Below the pieces are notes generated by a model. It was not told the DNA's origin. It made no database searches and saw only the letters and a list, made by a program, of their open reading frames with translations. From positions 97,446,141 through 97,510,140 of the forward strand of contig JAHLJT010002630.1 in assembly GCA_031308135.1 (NCBI GenBank): a DNA stretch of 64,000 nt. The letters run 5' to 3'. Every line of letters begins with the position of its first letter. The stretch's first letter is position 1. The position numbers were made by a program, and so were the translations under genes. Source of the stretch: Acheta domesticus. Lineage: Eukaryota > Arthropoda > Insecta > Orthoptera > Gryllidae. This document shows positions 1-11,940 of this stretch, piece after piece.

Positions 1-946
1 TTTAATGGTCTACAGATCCCAATTCATTGCGGAGATTGTAAATTTTCTACTATAGAAAATACCCCCTCCTTAGAAGTGAGGTTCTGTCTCACCAATCGTA
101 TCCAGGTGTGCTTATTTGATTAATTTCATTCGTACATAAAATTTTATTAATTTTTTAAATATTAAAAACATATTTTACCAATTGAATCTTCGCGATTTGT
201 TTTTCAACCATCGTTCTGGCCTAAGTTTATTTTTCGGGAATTTGTGATACGGCAACCAAGAGGTTAAATAATACAATTATTTGTAGTAAAACGTAAGAAA
301 AGCAGATAATACCCATGGATATTCCCTACACTCACCATAATCTGCATTCGCGCAACTTTACTCAAAATGCGCGCGAAAACGCAACAGCAGCGCTATCTTC
401 GCTATCGTTGTGACCGAGGAACTAAAACTTTGTCCCCCGCTTTTTAATATTGAGTGAACCAGCCCTGATTAAGGTCCGTTTCCACTGATTCACTCAATGT
501 TAAAAAGCGGGGGACAAAGTTTTAGTTCCTCGGTCACTACGATAGCGAAGATAGCGCTGCTGTTGCGTTTTCGCGCGCATTTTGAGTAAAGTTGCGCCAA
601 TGCAGATTATGGTGAGTGTAGGGAATATCCATGGGTATTATCTGCTTTTCTTACGTTTTACTACAAATAATTGTATTATTTAACCTCTTGGTTGCCGTAT
701 CACAAATTCCCGAAAAATAAACTTTGTCCAGAACGATGGTTGAAAAACAAATCGCGAAGATTTAATTGGTAAAATATGTTTTTAATATTTAAAAAATTAA
801 TAAAATTGTATGTACGAATGAAATTAATCAAATAAGCACACCTGGATACGATTGGTGAGACAGAACCTCACTTCTAAGGAGGGGGTATTTTCTATAGTAG
901 AAAATTTACAATCTCCGCAATGAATTGGGATCTGTAGACCATTAAA
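1..946. repeat. Large inverted duplication of the left end of a P-like element
   Basis: The left arm (1-462) is the reverse complement of the right arm (485-946), around a 22-bp spacer, with only scattered mismatches. The right arm continues into P-like copy A. The second copy of that element (A', from 42004) has no such left arm, so the palindrome is specific to copy A. The left arm is already inside the palindrome at position 1, so the inverted copy may extend beyond the window. Confidence 0.9.
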
Positions 947-1039
947 TAATTTCTTGTTTACATATAACAATTTTTAATGAATATTTGACACGAATACATA
1001 GATGAAAAACTTGGAAAAAATTATAGAAAATTCCCATTT

Positions 1040-2880
1040 CATTTAGTTTCAGTTGTAACCAAACATCAACACCCCAGCTACTATGATGTATGCATTAGAG
1101 TGGTTACAGATGGTGGCCTTAATATTGTTGGTAAATGTCATTTAACTTTTATTACACAATTATTTAAAATAATTGATGTAAAAATAACTTTCATTACATA
1201 TCCCACTTTTACAATTAATTGCTCATTATGAAAGAGTTAGCACAAAAAAAATGTATTCTAACATTATATTAAGTTGTCTTTTTCCACAACAGTGCAATTA
1301 GGGATCGCGAAATGTGAAAGTTGTTAATTCCATGTTAGAAAAAACTAGAAAACAGAATAAAAGCTAACAATGCTCAAAGTAAATATTTTGTTTGTATATT
1401 CAAATGTTGATATAGTCACGTTTCTCATTTTTCTGTGCGTTTTTGTGGATTTTTTAAATAATTTGTGTTCAATGAAAAAAAAAAAATAACATGAATGATT
1501 TTTAGATTTGAAATTTATTCATCTCTTCTTCAGAATTTTTGTAATATCATTATTACAACAAACACAACAACTGATTCATTAACAGATTTTACAATTTTTT
1601 ACTGTGTGGAATTTATATTGTATATCTACATTAATATTTTCACGTTATTTTTAGTATTATATTTTATATAAATGTTTTATATTTATATAATCTTCAGAAA
1701 ATAATTATTTTTAGGATTAACTTACCTCATTGACAAAACAGAAATAATTCACCTGTTTAATGTGCCTCATTTGCTGAAAGGAATTCACAATAATCTTCTA
1801 ACTAAAACTTTGGAAAGATGTAGGAAATTTGAAGGAAACTAAATTAGCTTAATGGCACATCATAGGAAAAGTCTATTACCTTGTTACATATGTAAACAAA
1901 ATTAATAAGGTCATGAGGAAATTGTCTCAACTTATGTAACCAACAAAATGAAAAAAATGAGTTAAATATACCACACAGGTTTTTAGTGAATCATCAGTGT
2001 TGGCATACATGGAATTTATATCTCGAATAGATGGTAAATATAAATTTAAATATTTATTTGCTTTCACAATTTCAATTTAATTTCATATGCAGGATTCTTA
2101 TTCATTTTCAATTTCACATTTATTAATTATTCTCGAATTCTACTCTTAAATTTATTGGATCACATCCCACAAACACTTGAATGAAGTTTAATTTTGTATG
2201 GAGCTACAAGCAAAAGTTAAGATGCAATTTCATCAAGTCAAGAACAGAGGGTCCAATATTTTTTAAGTGCTTGTGTTTGCATGGTACATATATATAAAAT
2301 TGTGCAAAAATATTTTAGGATGTGTACACTTACCACTCTTTTTTTGTAGTTTAATTTGAAACTCCATCTGGCACTTTAAAAATTCCTAATAAAGATGATC
2401 TTGCAACAGCAGAGGTTTTAAATTTTTTAAACAATTTATTCAATTCATGCAATGGGAAAGCGGAAGGTCTCAATTCTCATCTGTTGGATCAAATAGTAGC
2501 CCTCACAAACCTTTTAACATGAAAGCAAAAGATATTAACAAATGAGACAAACCCAACCACTAACAGAGGAAAAAGTACCATCCTTATGGAATTGGATCTT
2601 CACAATTGATGGTTTCCTCTCATTAAGACATAAATTAACCAAACTTTGAGTCAGCCGCTTTAGAAGCAGGAATGTGAATTAGGGCCCCTAAGAAATTTTT
2701 TTTGCTATATCGGAAATTACAATGGATCTAATTTGAACTCCGCTCCTCAATAACTTTTTAATTCACACAGGCCATTTTTATTTAATAACATGAACCATGC
2801 CAAACTTATTGAGAATTGTGACAAAACAGAAGGAAACTTTCTGTTTACTTAAAAAAAAATTGTTTCCCAGCCACATGAAC
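1040..2880 (+). pseudogene. P-element/THAP9-type transposase pseudogene (copy A)
   Basis: Conceptual translation gives the ordered blocks of P-type transposases, interrupted by stops and frameshifts. A VTDGG-like block lies near 1105. A VPHLLKGIHNNLL block near 1765-1805 matches the conserved PHLLK-x-x-RNNLL motif. A TTQVFSESSVLAYMEF-like block follows near 1970-2020, then an ATAEVLNFLNNLF block near 2405, and a decayed form of the LNxDPLENFF region near 2660-2720. The reading frame is lost near 1815, where two bases are missing relative to copy A'. No THAP zinc-finger domain is seen at the 5' side. Family assignment rests on recalled motifs. Confidence 0.7.
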
Positions 2881-4615
2881 AAACACATGAAACAGGAACA
2901 TATGAAGTAGAGATGCCTGAGATGATCCCTGAAATTCCAACCCCAAAAAAAGCATTTTTGGAATCAATTCACCTGACTGTATGGCAAAGTAATTTTTAAA
3001 AACATTCAACTGCAAGACTTGTAAAGAATCATTCCAAAATTTAAATTATAATTCATTCTTTTTATCAACTATAGAGTTATTCATATGTTTTTCCTTTTTA
3101 AAAAATTGCACCATTTTCTTCTGTTAAGGCTACAATACGAGATTTTTCATTTTCTATAGCAATCTGATTGGTTACTGCACATCTGAGCACGTCATTTTAC
3201 ACCATGTTGACACATAAACTATCATTGAAATCAGCAAATAAGCAGAACAATACTGAATTGTGACTTTATTTTGACAGTATATTCTGTAAAATTCGAATAG
3301 ATTTTTCCTGTAACTAACAATAATATTATTGATACAGGATTTATTCAGATGATTCATTTACCAATTCAGATTTGGCTACATTTAATTAAAAAATCATCAT
3401 ATTAACCTCTTGTAACACTGAAGTTGAAATATATAAAAATATGTTCCCTAATTTGGACAGTGCCCTTAATATTTATAAATTTGCAAAATAAACTTTAGAT
3501 AATGAGAATACAACATTTATTACACTCAATTCTTTAATTACACATTCTGAAAACAATGTTTTCATAATTGTTCACAAACTCTAAATTGGTTTCATTATTT
3601 ATTTAATACATTTCCAGTACTTCTTAATCAAGTTTTTCTAAACAAGGCAAATATTAATTGATTTATAAGTTACCAAAATAATATACTTGTTTATAATATC
3701 ATTCAGACTCGCACCACTTGCAGCTTCAAGGGGGAAAAAATTTACACTGGCACACTTAGTAATAGGATTTTCTTGGAATGTTCTTTGAAAACAGCAATGG
3801 GCTTGTAGGAAACACTGTTGGTGAAGTTCCATCTTCTAGCATTGGTGAAGTCAAATTTTTTTATGTCTTGCGAGAGCATCATACTGCAACTCGAATATCG
3901 CCTCCAGAATGGAAACTTAACTCGTACACCTAAGCAAATTAAATTAATTACATTTTGTCATAAACTAATGAGAGTGTACCTATTCTAGAAATGCAAACAA
4001 TAATGAATGATGTACATTTATTTATTTCTATTTATTTGGTCAAAAAACAGTAAAAACTGTATCTCTCATTTGAAAATGTGACATTTTAAATAACTGGGCA
4101 ATACAAACAATGGATTAATATAAAACTTGTCCAATATCATGCGAAGTGATCAGTTGGAAATAATATAATTAAAACTTTTAAACCAATAGTACAGAATAAA
4201 TGACACATCTACTTAGGTTAGGTTATACTACATGGATTTAAGGATTTTCAAGACTATTTTGCACGGTAGAAATGCTCACAAAATAAATAATCAATTACAA
4301 TTATGCAACAAGATTTCAAAATGAATTATAAATACCTCCAATGCTGGATGGGCGAAAATCCAAGCGATGTATTGCCTACCTCCAGTCTTCTTAAAATCTT
4401 CCAAAAAGCCGAAAATGAAGTTTCAGACACGGCAAATAAATGTCGTGGCACGATTCACTCTATTTAAAAGGCATGACATTCTAAATACTAACAAAAAGCT
4501 GAAAAATGTCGCCTGAAACAGCACCTGAGCAGCACGTAACCATGTAACGAATCAAAGCCACCGCCTACATTGCCACCGGCAGCTTTTGAATTCTGTGACG
4601 TCACATGTTTAGTTC

Positions 4616-5086
4616 TTATATTCTTGGCTGTCCGGGATGAGCCGCGTCTCAGTAGGTTTTACTGACGTTTCGGCCATCTTGCTGTGGCCTTCTTCAGAGC
4701 TAAACTGCTGCAGTTTAGCTCTGAAGAAGGCCACAGCAAGATGGCCGAAACGTCAGTAAAACCTACTGAGACGCGGCTCATCCCGGACAGCCAAGAATAT
4801 ATACTGCGATTTTTGTAGGAAGAGCTCTCAAGATAAGTCAAATCCCATCTTCGCGACGGAATATGTCACGGCATTTCGTATCATTCACAGTCGTTCCGCT
4901 AGATTTCGCACGATCGCGACCGTATGAAGCAGTGCTTGCGATCATGCGACTTCTACCGGCAAGACCGAGAAAAGACGCGAAATGCCGTGACATATTCCAT
5001 CGCGAAGATGGGATTTGAGTTATCTTGAGAGCTCTTCCTACAAAAATCGCAGTATAATGACTCCGGCCGCGGAAGCCTACGAATCT
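4616..5086. mobile_element. Terminal-hairpin insertion (Penelope-like end?) with 13-bp target duplication
   Basis: Copy A' has an empty site here, so the insertion is clear. ACATGTTTAGTTC occurs at 4603-4615 and again at 5087-5099. The left part (about 4621-4800) is a near-perfect palindrome centred near 4712. Its arms carry GTCCGGGATGAGCCGCGTC and TGACGTTTCGGCC. The right edge carries CCGCGGCCGGA in reverse. The same two motifs recur, same spacing style, at 17480-17835. I associate them with Penelope-like or related retroelement termini, without a search. Foldback element FB1 sits inside it. Confidence 0.6.
4800..5056. repeat. Foldback element FB1 (TATACTGCG family)
   Basis: The ends read TATACTGCGATTTTTG and its complement. 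Long arms (GTAGGAAGAGCTCTCAAGAT) pair almost perfectly. The core GATCGCGACCGTATGAAGCA is shared with FB2, FB3 and FB5-FB7. TA dinucleotides flank it, as expected for a TA-targeting element. No coding sequence is present. It is nested inside the insertion at 4616-5086. Confidence 0.85.
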
Positions 5087-5171
5087 ACATGTTTAGTTCG
5101 CTCACTACAACGATAGGATAGATGGCGCAAAAATCATTACCCCGTTTTCCTATCTAAGTTTCACGCCCCTG

Positions 5172-5370
5172 CGAACCTCCGGTTCCTCCGATCAGCCTCC
5201 GATAACGTTTCCCCCCTCCCCCGTATGTTCAACCGGTGATACCCGGAGGAGCGCTGTAATCACGGTGTAAGATATATTTCTTACTCCGTGGCTGTAATCG
5301 CGAGCTGCGATTCAATTTCTCGGAGAGCAGGCTCCGCGTGCCAGAACGAGTGCTGCCCATGTGTGTGCCT
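5172..5370. other. Unassigned short stretch between repeats
   Basis: Moderately GC-rich and pyrimidine-rich sequence joins the right end of the P-like element to the next foldback element. No gene or repeat is recognised. It does not match the sequence to the right of copy A'. Confidence 0.4.
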
Positions 5371-6256
5371 CGCATAATTCTAAATCGTAACCAGCTATAT
5401 CCTGAGGCCTCAAACTGAGGCTTCTCATTGGTCAGAATTTTATAGCTGTTCCAAGTAGTAGGCTTGGTGAACACCAGATGGCACGAGTGAAACGATTCTT
5501 TGCGGATTGGCATGAATTGGGAGACTCGACTCCTGCTGCCAGCGGCAGCAGCTTTGATCTTGTATAGTTCTGTTTGTCTTTCTGCGTTTCAAGGCTTACG
5601 ATGAAGGGTTATATTTTAAGGATTTGCGCCTGTCCTCCAAGCTTAGAAGACGAAATTTATGGTATAAACAACATGCCTCTAGGAGGATAGTAACCAGTTA
5701 TTGTAAAAATTAAGTATTTGCTGAATCTCCTCTGGCAGGACTCAAGGCTTTTATGTAGTTCCTAGCATCTGGCGACCAGATGATACTCTCTTATTTCAGT
5801 TGAGGTTGGACTAATGTAACAGTGTTTTCATTACTGGAATAGAGCGTAAATTTCTACTAAACCCCAAGGTTCTATTAGCCGAGTTGATTACATCCTCTAT
5901 ACGATACGATTTCAGAAAACCTTTCATCAAAACTAGAGGTAAATTATATTTTACGAAAAATCACGTGTACTTACAATGGTAATGTGTACTTACTCCGCTA
6001 GAAAAATATTTTATGAATCCTTATACAAATATAACCCTTCGTCGTAAGCCTTGAATCAATTCTGCTGCCGGCTGCTGCCGCTGGCTGGCAGCAGGAGTCG
6101 AGTCTCGCAATTCATGCCAATCCGCAAAGAATCGTTTTGCTCGTGCCATCTGGTGTTCACCAAGCCTACTACTTGGAACAGCTATAAAATTCTGACCAAT
6201 GAGAAGCCTCAATTTGAGGCCCCAGGATATAGCTGGTTACGATTTAGAATTATGCG
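5371..6256. repeat. Long foldback element with ~240-bp arms
   Basis: Arms at 5371-5624 and 6016-6256 are inverted copies. For example CGCATAATTCTAAATC at 5371 pairs with GATTTAGAATTATGCG at 6241, and the GATGAAGGGTTATA stretch near 5600 pairs with its complement near 6030. The 390-bp loop is AT-rich with no recognised gene. The two facing open frames of this element are mirror images of each other through the arms, so neither is treated as a gene. Confidence 0.85.
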
Positions 6257-7144
6257 TGTGCCTCGTGGCCGTGAGGTTGTGCGCAGTGATTAAAAACTTG
6301 TGCTTGCGGTGTTTTTAAGAGCTGATGTTTCGTTATGGTATATTTAGGTAAAAATCTATTTTTTTCCTGGGCACCTTGTACTAAATGAAGCTTTATATAT
6401 ACATTTTAGGTTTATTTGAACTAAAATCCGTCAATTTTAAAGCGCCTGAAAGAGCCTATTTCAACATTAATACCTATTTGTACTTATTCTACGTTTAAAA
6501 ACCTAAAATGAGACTAATTTGCCTAATTTCTTTTGTGTATGGATTCTTTTACCTTTTTTCTTTCTGTGTCGCCACAACAGACAAGGATGATATTAATTTT
6601 AAGTTACTTTTAACAACTTAAATTGCATTCGTTCTTTTGTACCTTTTTATCCTCTTGCCTCATTTTGTCGCCTGTAAGAGAGCGAGAAATGAATATACCG
6701 GACAAGGATCTAGCAATAAAAGTCTCCACGCTACTACTTCCTGACTCCGTGGAGAAGCTGCCTCCGTTTCTAAGATAAAGCGATTGAATTTCCCCGAAAG
6801 CAAAGTGACCTTGACCGATAAGAAACATTCATTTTCTCTTGAAAACTTGGAGAATGTATTAGTAATTTATTGTGAGGCAAAATACGGTAGGAATAATTAT
6901 AACTATTAAACTTGTTCATAAATAGTATTTTCGAAAAATGTTCAATACTGATTCTATGTAATATTGATTGTCTTATCGTTGAGAAATATAATAAATGATC
7001 AAAAAGTGAGTTTTCTTGTAAGTTCCGAGTTTTATTGGTGCCTATTCTACCATTTAAAAAGCCTAACAAATGCTGAAAGAACCTATTTTAGGCACCTAAA
7101 ATGCATACATTAAAACCTAAAAATCCGCGGTATTCATCAGATAT
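6257..7144. other. AT-rich stretch, possibly a decayed DNA transposon
   Basis: Motifs of the type TTTTAGGTTT and CACCTAAAATG recur near both edges (about 6345-6500 and, inverted, 7050-7125). This hints at degenerate terminal inverted repeats. No frame gives a recognisable protein. Confidence 0.25.
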
Positions 7145-7148
7145 CCAT

Positions 7149-7343
7149 ATCATTTGTGATGTATGTTCTTACTTTAAGTCTGAAAGGCATCTTGATTAAT
7201 TGTCTGTAACCTGCAATATTTGTCCCAAACTATTACCTCCCAAGAACTTATGGTGAGATCTTTAAACTCCAAGTATTCCTTCGGCTCTTAGCATGGATAA
7301 GATGCCTTTCAGACTTAAAGTATGAACATACATCACAAATGAT
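7149..7343. repeat. Short hairpin element
   Basis: About 45 bp at 7149-7194 is the inverted copy of 7299-7343, for example CTTTAAGTCTGAAAGGCATC against its complement. The loop is about 105 bp. It directly abuts the MITE starting at 7345. Confidence 0.8.
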
Positions 7344-7344
7344 A

Positions 7345-7503
7345 GGGGCAGTATGTAAATTACGTAACGCAAATTTCGAGTATTTTCAAAAACCCCTCCC
7401 CCTCCCTTTGTATCGCACTTCCCTATCTCAACATAAAGCAGCGTAACGCTGCCTCAGACCCCCTTCCTCCCCCTTTAGATTTTCGTAATTTATGGATGAC
7501 CCC
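7345..7503. mobile_element. 159-bp MITE with GGGG...ATTACGTAACGC termini
   Basis: The left end GGGGCAGTATGTAAATTACG pairs with the right end, complement GGGGTCATCCATAAATTACG. ATA flanks both sides (7342-7344 and 7504-7506), giving a 3-bp target duplication. The same terminal family forms the elements at 13632-14195 and 61168-61740. A 3-bp duplication fits PIF/Harbinger-type elements, but superfamily assignment is an inference. Confidence 0.8.
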
Positions 7504-7659
7504 ATACTGATACCTGGAATGGGTTGAAAATTTAATTTGAAACATTTTTGTATAAAGAATGTTATATATTTTTAATAATAAAATTTTAAATGTGAATTTT
7601 GAACGTGAATAATCGTTTAAAAGAGAAAAAATAGGACAGAAGCTATTATGTGTAAAACA

Positions 7660-7811
7660 CGTTGGTTGTATTTTGTATTTTTTAAAGTATTTTAAAATAC
7701 TATTTTGTATTTTGTATCTAAAATACTTCTATGAAAGTATTTTGTATTTGGTATCTAAAATACTTCCGGCGAAGCATTTTGTATCTGAAATACATTTTTC
7801 AAGTATTTTGT
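7660..7811. repeat. Degenerate tandem repeat of GTATTTTGTAT...AAAATACTT
   Basis: Several imperfect units alternate AGTATTTTGTAT with CTAAAATACTTC, so the array is also locally self-complementary. It ends exactly where duplicated block B begins. Copy B' is not preceded by it. Confidence 0.6.
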
Positions 7812-9826
7812 AAATGACATTTCATTAAATTCTCCCTAGTGATATCAGTGAAGATGACTGCTCACCGCTCCCTGTAAATAGCTGTGATCGAGTTGATGCT
7901 TTCGTATCCGGGAGTAGGTGAAGTAACTTGAAAGAATAGGAGAGGAGACAAAACATTAAACTTTTTCTGGACGTTATAGTGGTAAAGAAATTTTATTGAT
8001 TTATATTAATTTGTAAAAACATTTTTTATATTAAAAAAACGTTTCACATGACCAGGGAACGGATTTCTGTGTAAAAACATATTTACTAAAGCTAATATCG
8101 ATACTAACTTGCATTATCTTTGTTTCACATTGTGCAGAGTTGAAAAATGCTTTTATTTTCTTGGACATCATAATTCAACTCATTGTCAGTTACACTCCAA
8201 TCGGAATACGTATTTGTTCAATACTTATAATCTCTCTATTAAGCCAGTGTAAAATGTCGTCAAATGTAGCACAATCAGCCAGTGTAAAATTAGTAGTTAC
8301 ATTTCAGAATTTAAAGATGAAGGTTTATCAATTGACAATAAAATATTACGTTACTATAGTTATTTTTATCATATTTAAACCATATTCAACTCCATATTTT
8401 GATAAAAAATAACCATATACATATTTACAAATTTCATATATTTTAAGTCAATATAAATCCGTTCCCTACACATGACTGAAGTTAAAACAGTACGATTAGC
8501 ACGCCACTTAGTAAACTTTAACCAGTCAATTAAGTAACATTAGTTACATCAACAATTAAGTAACTTAATTTGTCTTAATACGAGTAATAATTCAAAGCAA
8601 ATACATTCAACAAATTTCCAATTGGTGTTATATATTGCCATTACGCATAAGACAAATTTATTCTACTGTATATTGTTAACTACAAAGATGGGACGTAATT
8701 TAAAAGTCCATATTTTAAAAAACGTTTTATGAAAAGTACACTAATTTATGTTCATGTAAATCGGCGACACAATTTAAAATATCCTCGCCCAACCAAAAAA
8801 TAACCTGTAATAGTAACTACAAAGCGCTAAGGGCCTACAGTTTTTGGAAGTATGGAAAACTTGTATATGCGGGCCGCTAAAAAGACGATGTCAAACGAGT
8901 CTTAGGCGGCGTATTTTGCATTCGTTTGGAGCGTGGGCCCTCCTTTACTCCTGGAATCCCTGCCGTCGCTGACAATTCAGCACCATGCGGCGGCAAAGCA
9001 CTTAAAATGTGAGCTATTGGTCAGCGGCCCGCTGTCAAAACTACGCTTCGGTACACTATTCATCTTTGGTGTTCCTCTCAGCTTACGGAAGCCACAGATA
9101 AAATGATGGAAAATAGGAAAATGAGGCAAAAAGTACTCCTACTATGCAATCACCCTCCCAATTGTTACTTAAATCTTTCAGGGATCGCACGCATGTTTTA
9201 TTTTTCGAATTATTTTTCCCTATGCTTTCTAGAACTTTATTACTTCGTTAAGCGCAATCACCCTTCCACATCCAATGATCTCGTGGTTTCGGTGATGTAT
9301 CTGTTACCGTATGAGGCTGTTATACACAAGTTCGAGGGTTCAAGTGCGATCGATCTCCTGGATTTTCAGGATGAAAAAGTCCTTCGTACGCTCTCCCTCG
9401 GAGGAGAAGCAAAGCCGGCTGTCTCATGTTGTAGATTTACTGCAAATAAAAGATCCTGAAGCCCAAAAGAAGCCTCTGAGCAAAATTTAAATCGCCTATT
9501 TCGTCGTCCGAGTGATATTTCCTGCCTGACGGCGAAATGAGCCTAGGAATTTGCATGGTGAGGCGGAAGAGCAAGCCTGATAGCCTGAGACTCACCACGG
9601 ACAATAAGGCACCATTAAATTGAATGACCCTTTCGAATGAATGAAATAAGGCACATTTGAACGTTTCCTTAATATTTGGGGAAAAATCTTCAGGTGGCTA
9701 CTCCTTTTACCAATTGGCAAGTTGTGCAATTCCCCAAGTACTTTTTTTACATACCATCTCCACTGGTGTTTTTCTTTCATTTGCTCCCAAGAATACAGAG
9801 GGATTGGCCTATTTTCGATAACATAA

Positions 9827-10060
9827 TATACTTCGGTTTTCTTTCTTGGCGCGTTGGGTGTATCGTCGAAACGGAATATCCCACGGTATTTCATGTCGTT
9901 TCCGGTTGTCCCGCTAGGAGTCGCATGATCGAGACTGTATCGAGCAGTGCTGGCGATCATGCGACTCCTAGCGGCACACCCGACAACGACGCGAAATACC
10001 GTGAGATATTCTATCTTGATGAGACACCCCCACGTCCCAAAAGAGAAAAACCGAAGTATA
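9827..10060. repeat. Foldback element FB5 (TATACTTCGG family)
   Basis: The ends are TATACTTCGGTTTTCTTTC and its near complement. Arms carry CACGGTATTTCATGTCGTTT and CCGCTAGGAGTCGCATGATC; the core is GACTGTATCGAGCAGTGCTG. The core is shared with FB1-FB3 although the terminal motif differs. It is the positional counterpart of FB7 (60360-60590) in block B'. Long open frames on both strands here are mirror images of the palindrome. Confidence 0.85.
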
Positions 10061-10144
10061 CTAATTTAACTCCCTTTTCGGCAGGTATATAGCGCAGTGA
10101 TTTGGCTGGCTTCATGGGCGATGCTGCACGTCAGTGCACCTTTG

Positions 10145-10924
10145 AAGGCCGGTATACACGGTATAGTTTTCGTGTAGATTCTCAGTTTCGATACAGAAAC
10201 GTCAAAATCTCAAACTGAACGTAGAGTCGCGCACACACGGTGTAGACCAGACTTCACGCTTTCTGCATGAGCCTCCATAAGCCGCCGCTAGGGGGTCTAC
10301 CGAGAAACAACTGAATTGCGCCGTCCGGGTACTACTACAAATTCCCACTCGTTTCGCACCTAGGGAAGGAGGGCTCAAGAAAACGTGCGCGGATAAGTCA
10401 AATAAACTTACCTAAATTACCGAAAACAAAAACGCCACGCTGGTACACACAATTTCACTTCGCTGTATCACACCTTCACACACCTAACCACAAAATCGTC
10501 GCGTTGGGTACACAAATCCATGAGTGAACGATCCTGCCGCTAGAGGCGCTGGAGTCAAACTACATGCTTTTCCACACGAAAAAATTACGAACATGTTCGT
10601 AATTTTTTCATGTAGTCTGGACTATACTGCGATTTTTCTAAGAGCGACCCTCAAGGCCACTCAAATCCCATCTTCGCGATGGAATATGTCACGGTATTTC
10701 GCGTCTTTCTCAGTCGTTCCGCTAGATTTCGCACGATCGCGACCATATGAAGCAGTGCTTGCGATCATGCGACTTGCGACCGGCAAGACCGAGAAAAGAC
10801 GCAAAATGCCGTGAAATATTCCATCGCGAAGATGGGATTTGAGTGGTCTTGAGGGTCGCTCTTAGAAAAATCGCAGTGTACATGAAGAATCTACACGAAA
10901 AACTATCCCGTGTGTACCGGCCTT
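10145..10924. mobile_element. Non-autonomous element with AAGGCCGGTATACACGG ends
   Basis: About 40 bp at 10145-10184 (AAGGCCGGTATACACGGTAT then TTTTCGTGTAGATTC) is the inverted copy of 10885-10924. No clear target duplication was found. FB2 is inserted near its right end. In block B' only the left terminus and about 120 bp remain, so the deletion there removed the right half. No transposase is seen. Confidence 0.65.
10623..10880. repeat. Foldback element FB2 (TATACTGCG family)
   Basis: The ends are TATACTGCGATTTTTCTAAG and its complement (one mismatch, CAGTGTA). Arms carry GAGCGACCCTCAAGGCCACT, different from FB1 and FB3, yet both arms agree with each other apart from one or two bases. The core GATCGCGACCATATGAAGCA is shared with the other foldbacks. 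Confidence 0.85.
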
Positions 10925-11940
10925 GACAGACGCGTGAGGATTGCGCCGCAAACCCTCCCCACACAAGCCGCAGCGAGTCGGCTGGGCGTCCGGATGCCGG
11001 CGCATGTGAACAAGTGCTTGCTCGGGAGAACCGTTCACCGCACACGTAACGAAACGGACGCTCTCCAGTTCCCCGCAGGGGGGAGGTCGTGGCTGCGTAG
11101 GTGGACACGACCTCTGGTGGGAGACGACCACCCGGGCCTCTAGTTTCACGGCGACACTCACGTCGTTAGCCCCAAGGTGGAGGCAGTGAATAGGCGATGC
11201 TAAGCTACTGGCCGACGGTTCAACCCGGCGACCCACCGATTGGGCCCCTGTCGCGTCGACCTCATGGCAGGATTGGGTGCAGGAGACCCCTCGGGGTGCT
11301 CTGAATCCCACAAATAGAAGTCCGGCGGTTAAACGACCATACGCCAGGTTGCCTTGGTCACGGCCTCACCCAACTTGGTAGCCTAACGTGTAGCAGTGGG
11401 AAGACGGGTTGGGGGCCTCAGCCCCCCACCCCAGTTGGCCACTTGGCTTCGTCGTGGCAGTGGCCCGATACTCTGGGCAAAGAGGAGGGACGCGGTGTCC
11501 CGGCGCACGTGAGTGGCGAGTTACCATACAGGTAACATTGACTCCGGTACTAGCCTGGATAGCTAGTAGTTCTCAGCTGGCAGGGCGGCTCCACCCAGGC
11601 ACTGAATGGGAAGGTTGCCGAGAGAGCAAACTGGGTACCGGCCGAATCCGGTTACCTGCCCGGCGACGTCCTTGTACGTAGTTGGGGGTGAAGATTAAAG
11701 GCTAAGAGCCATAGGTGCCCATCCCGGGGACTTGTCCCCCAGGTAGAACAAGGACCAGCGGAGGTGGTAGTCCCGCGAGACTCTCCCAAAGTGCGTGCGT
11801 TGGTGGGCGGTGAGGTGTATCTTCTGGATGTATGCCTTACCGCACGTGTCGCAACGAAAAGGCTTGTGTGAGTGGTGAGGCTTCCTGATATTGTGAACCT
11901 CTTACCGCACACCCTTAGCGGCACCCAGGACAGGCAGGCC
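10915..11940 (-). pseudogene. Degenerate C2H2 zinc-finger exon, related to the gene at 54821-55545
   Basis: Minus-strand fragments still read as fingers. Near 11800-11870 is CDTCGKAYIQKIHL, close to finger 2 of the exon at 54821-55545 (CDTCGKTYIQKIHL). Near 11890-11920 is CGKRFTISGSLTTH. Near 10930-11065 are GERPFRYVCGERFSR, with the first zinc-binding Cys changed to Tyr, and CGLCGEGLRRN. Frameshifts separate the blocks. About 600 bp of GC-rich sequence (11150-11780) that I cannot identify lies between them. The fragment lies within the 3 kb missing from block B'. Confidence 0.6.

Larger units (their letters stand above)
485..5171 (+). mobile_element. P-element-like DNA transposon, copy A (decayed)
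   Basis: This segment is repeated in direct orientation at 44291-49007 (copy A') with roughly 95% or higher identity by eye. Homology stops at the same base on the right (the CACGCCCCTG end, 5171 and 49007), so this is a discrete mobile unit. The middle part reads as a broken P-type transposase (see 1040-2880). The 3' half (2900-4600) has no recognisable coding sequence. Terminal inverted repeats and an 8-bp target duplication, expected of P elements, could not be fixed because the left end is rearranged. A 471-bp insertion at 4616-5086 is missing from A'. Confidence 0.7.

Noticed and set aside
8108..8411. CGGBP1-like DNA-binding domain in block B
   Set aside because: Only a weak resemblance around SSYISEF...SIDNKIL. 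The two block copies break the frame differently and no Cys/His ligands follow.
9592..11311. Several 90-150 codon frames on both strands
   Set aside because: They are shadows of palindromic foldbacks or of the degenerate zinc-finger fragment; no independent domain is present.
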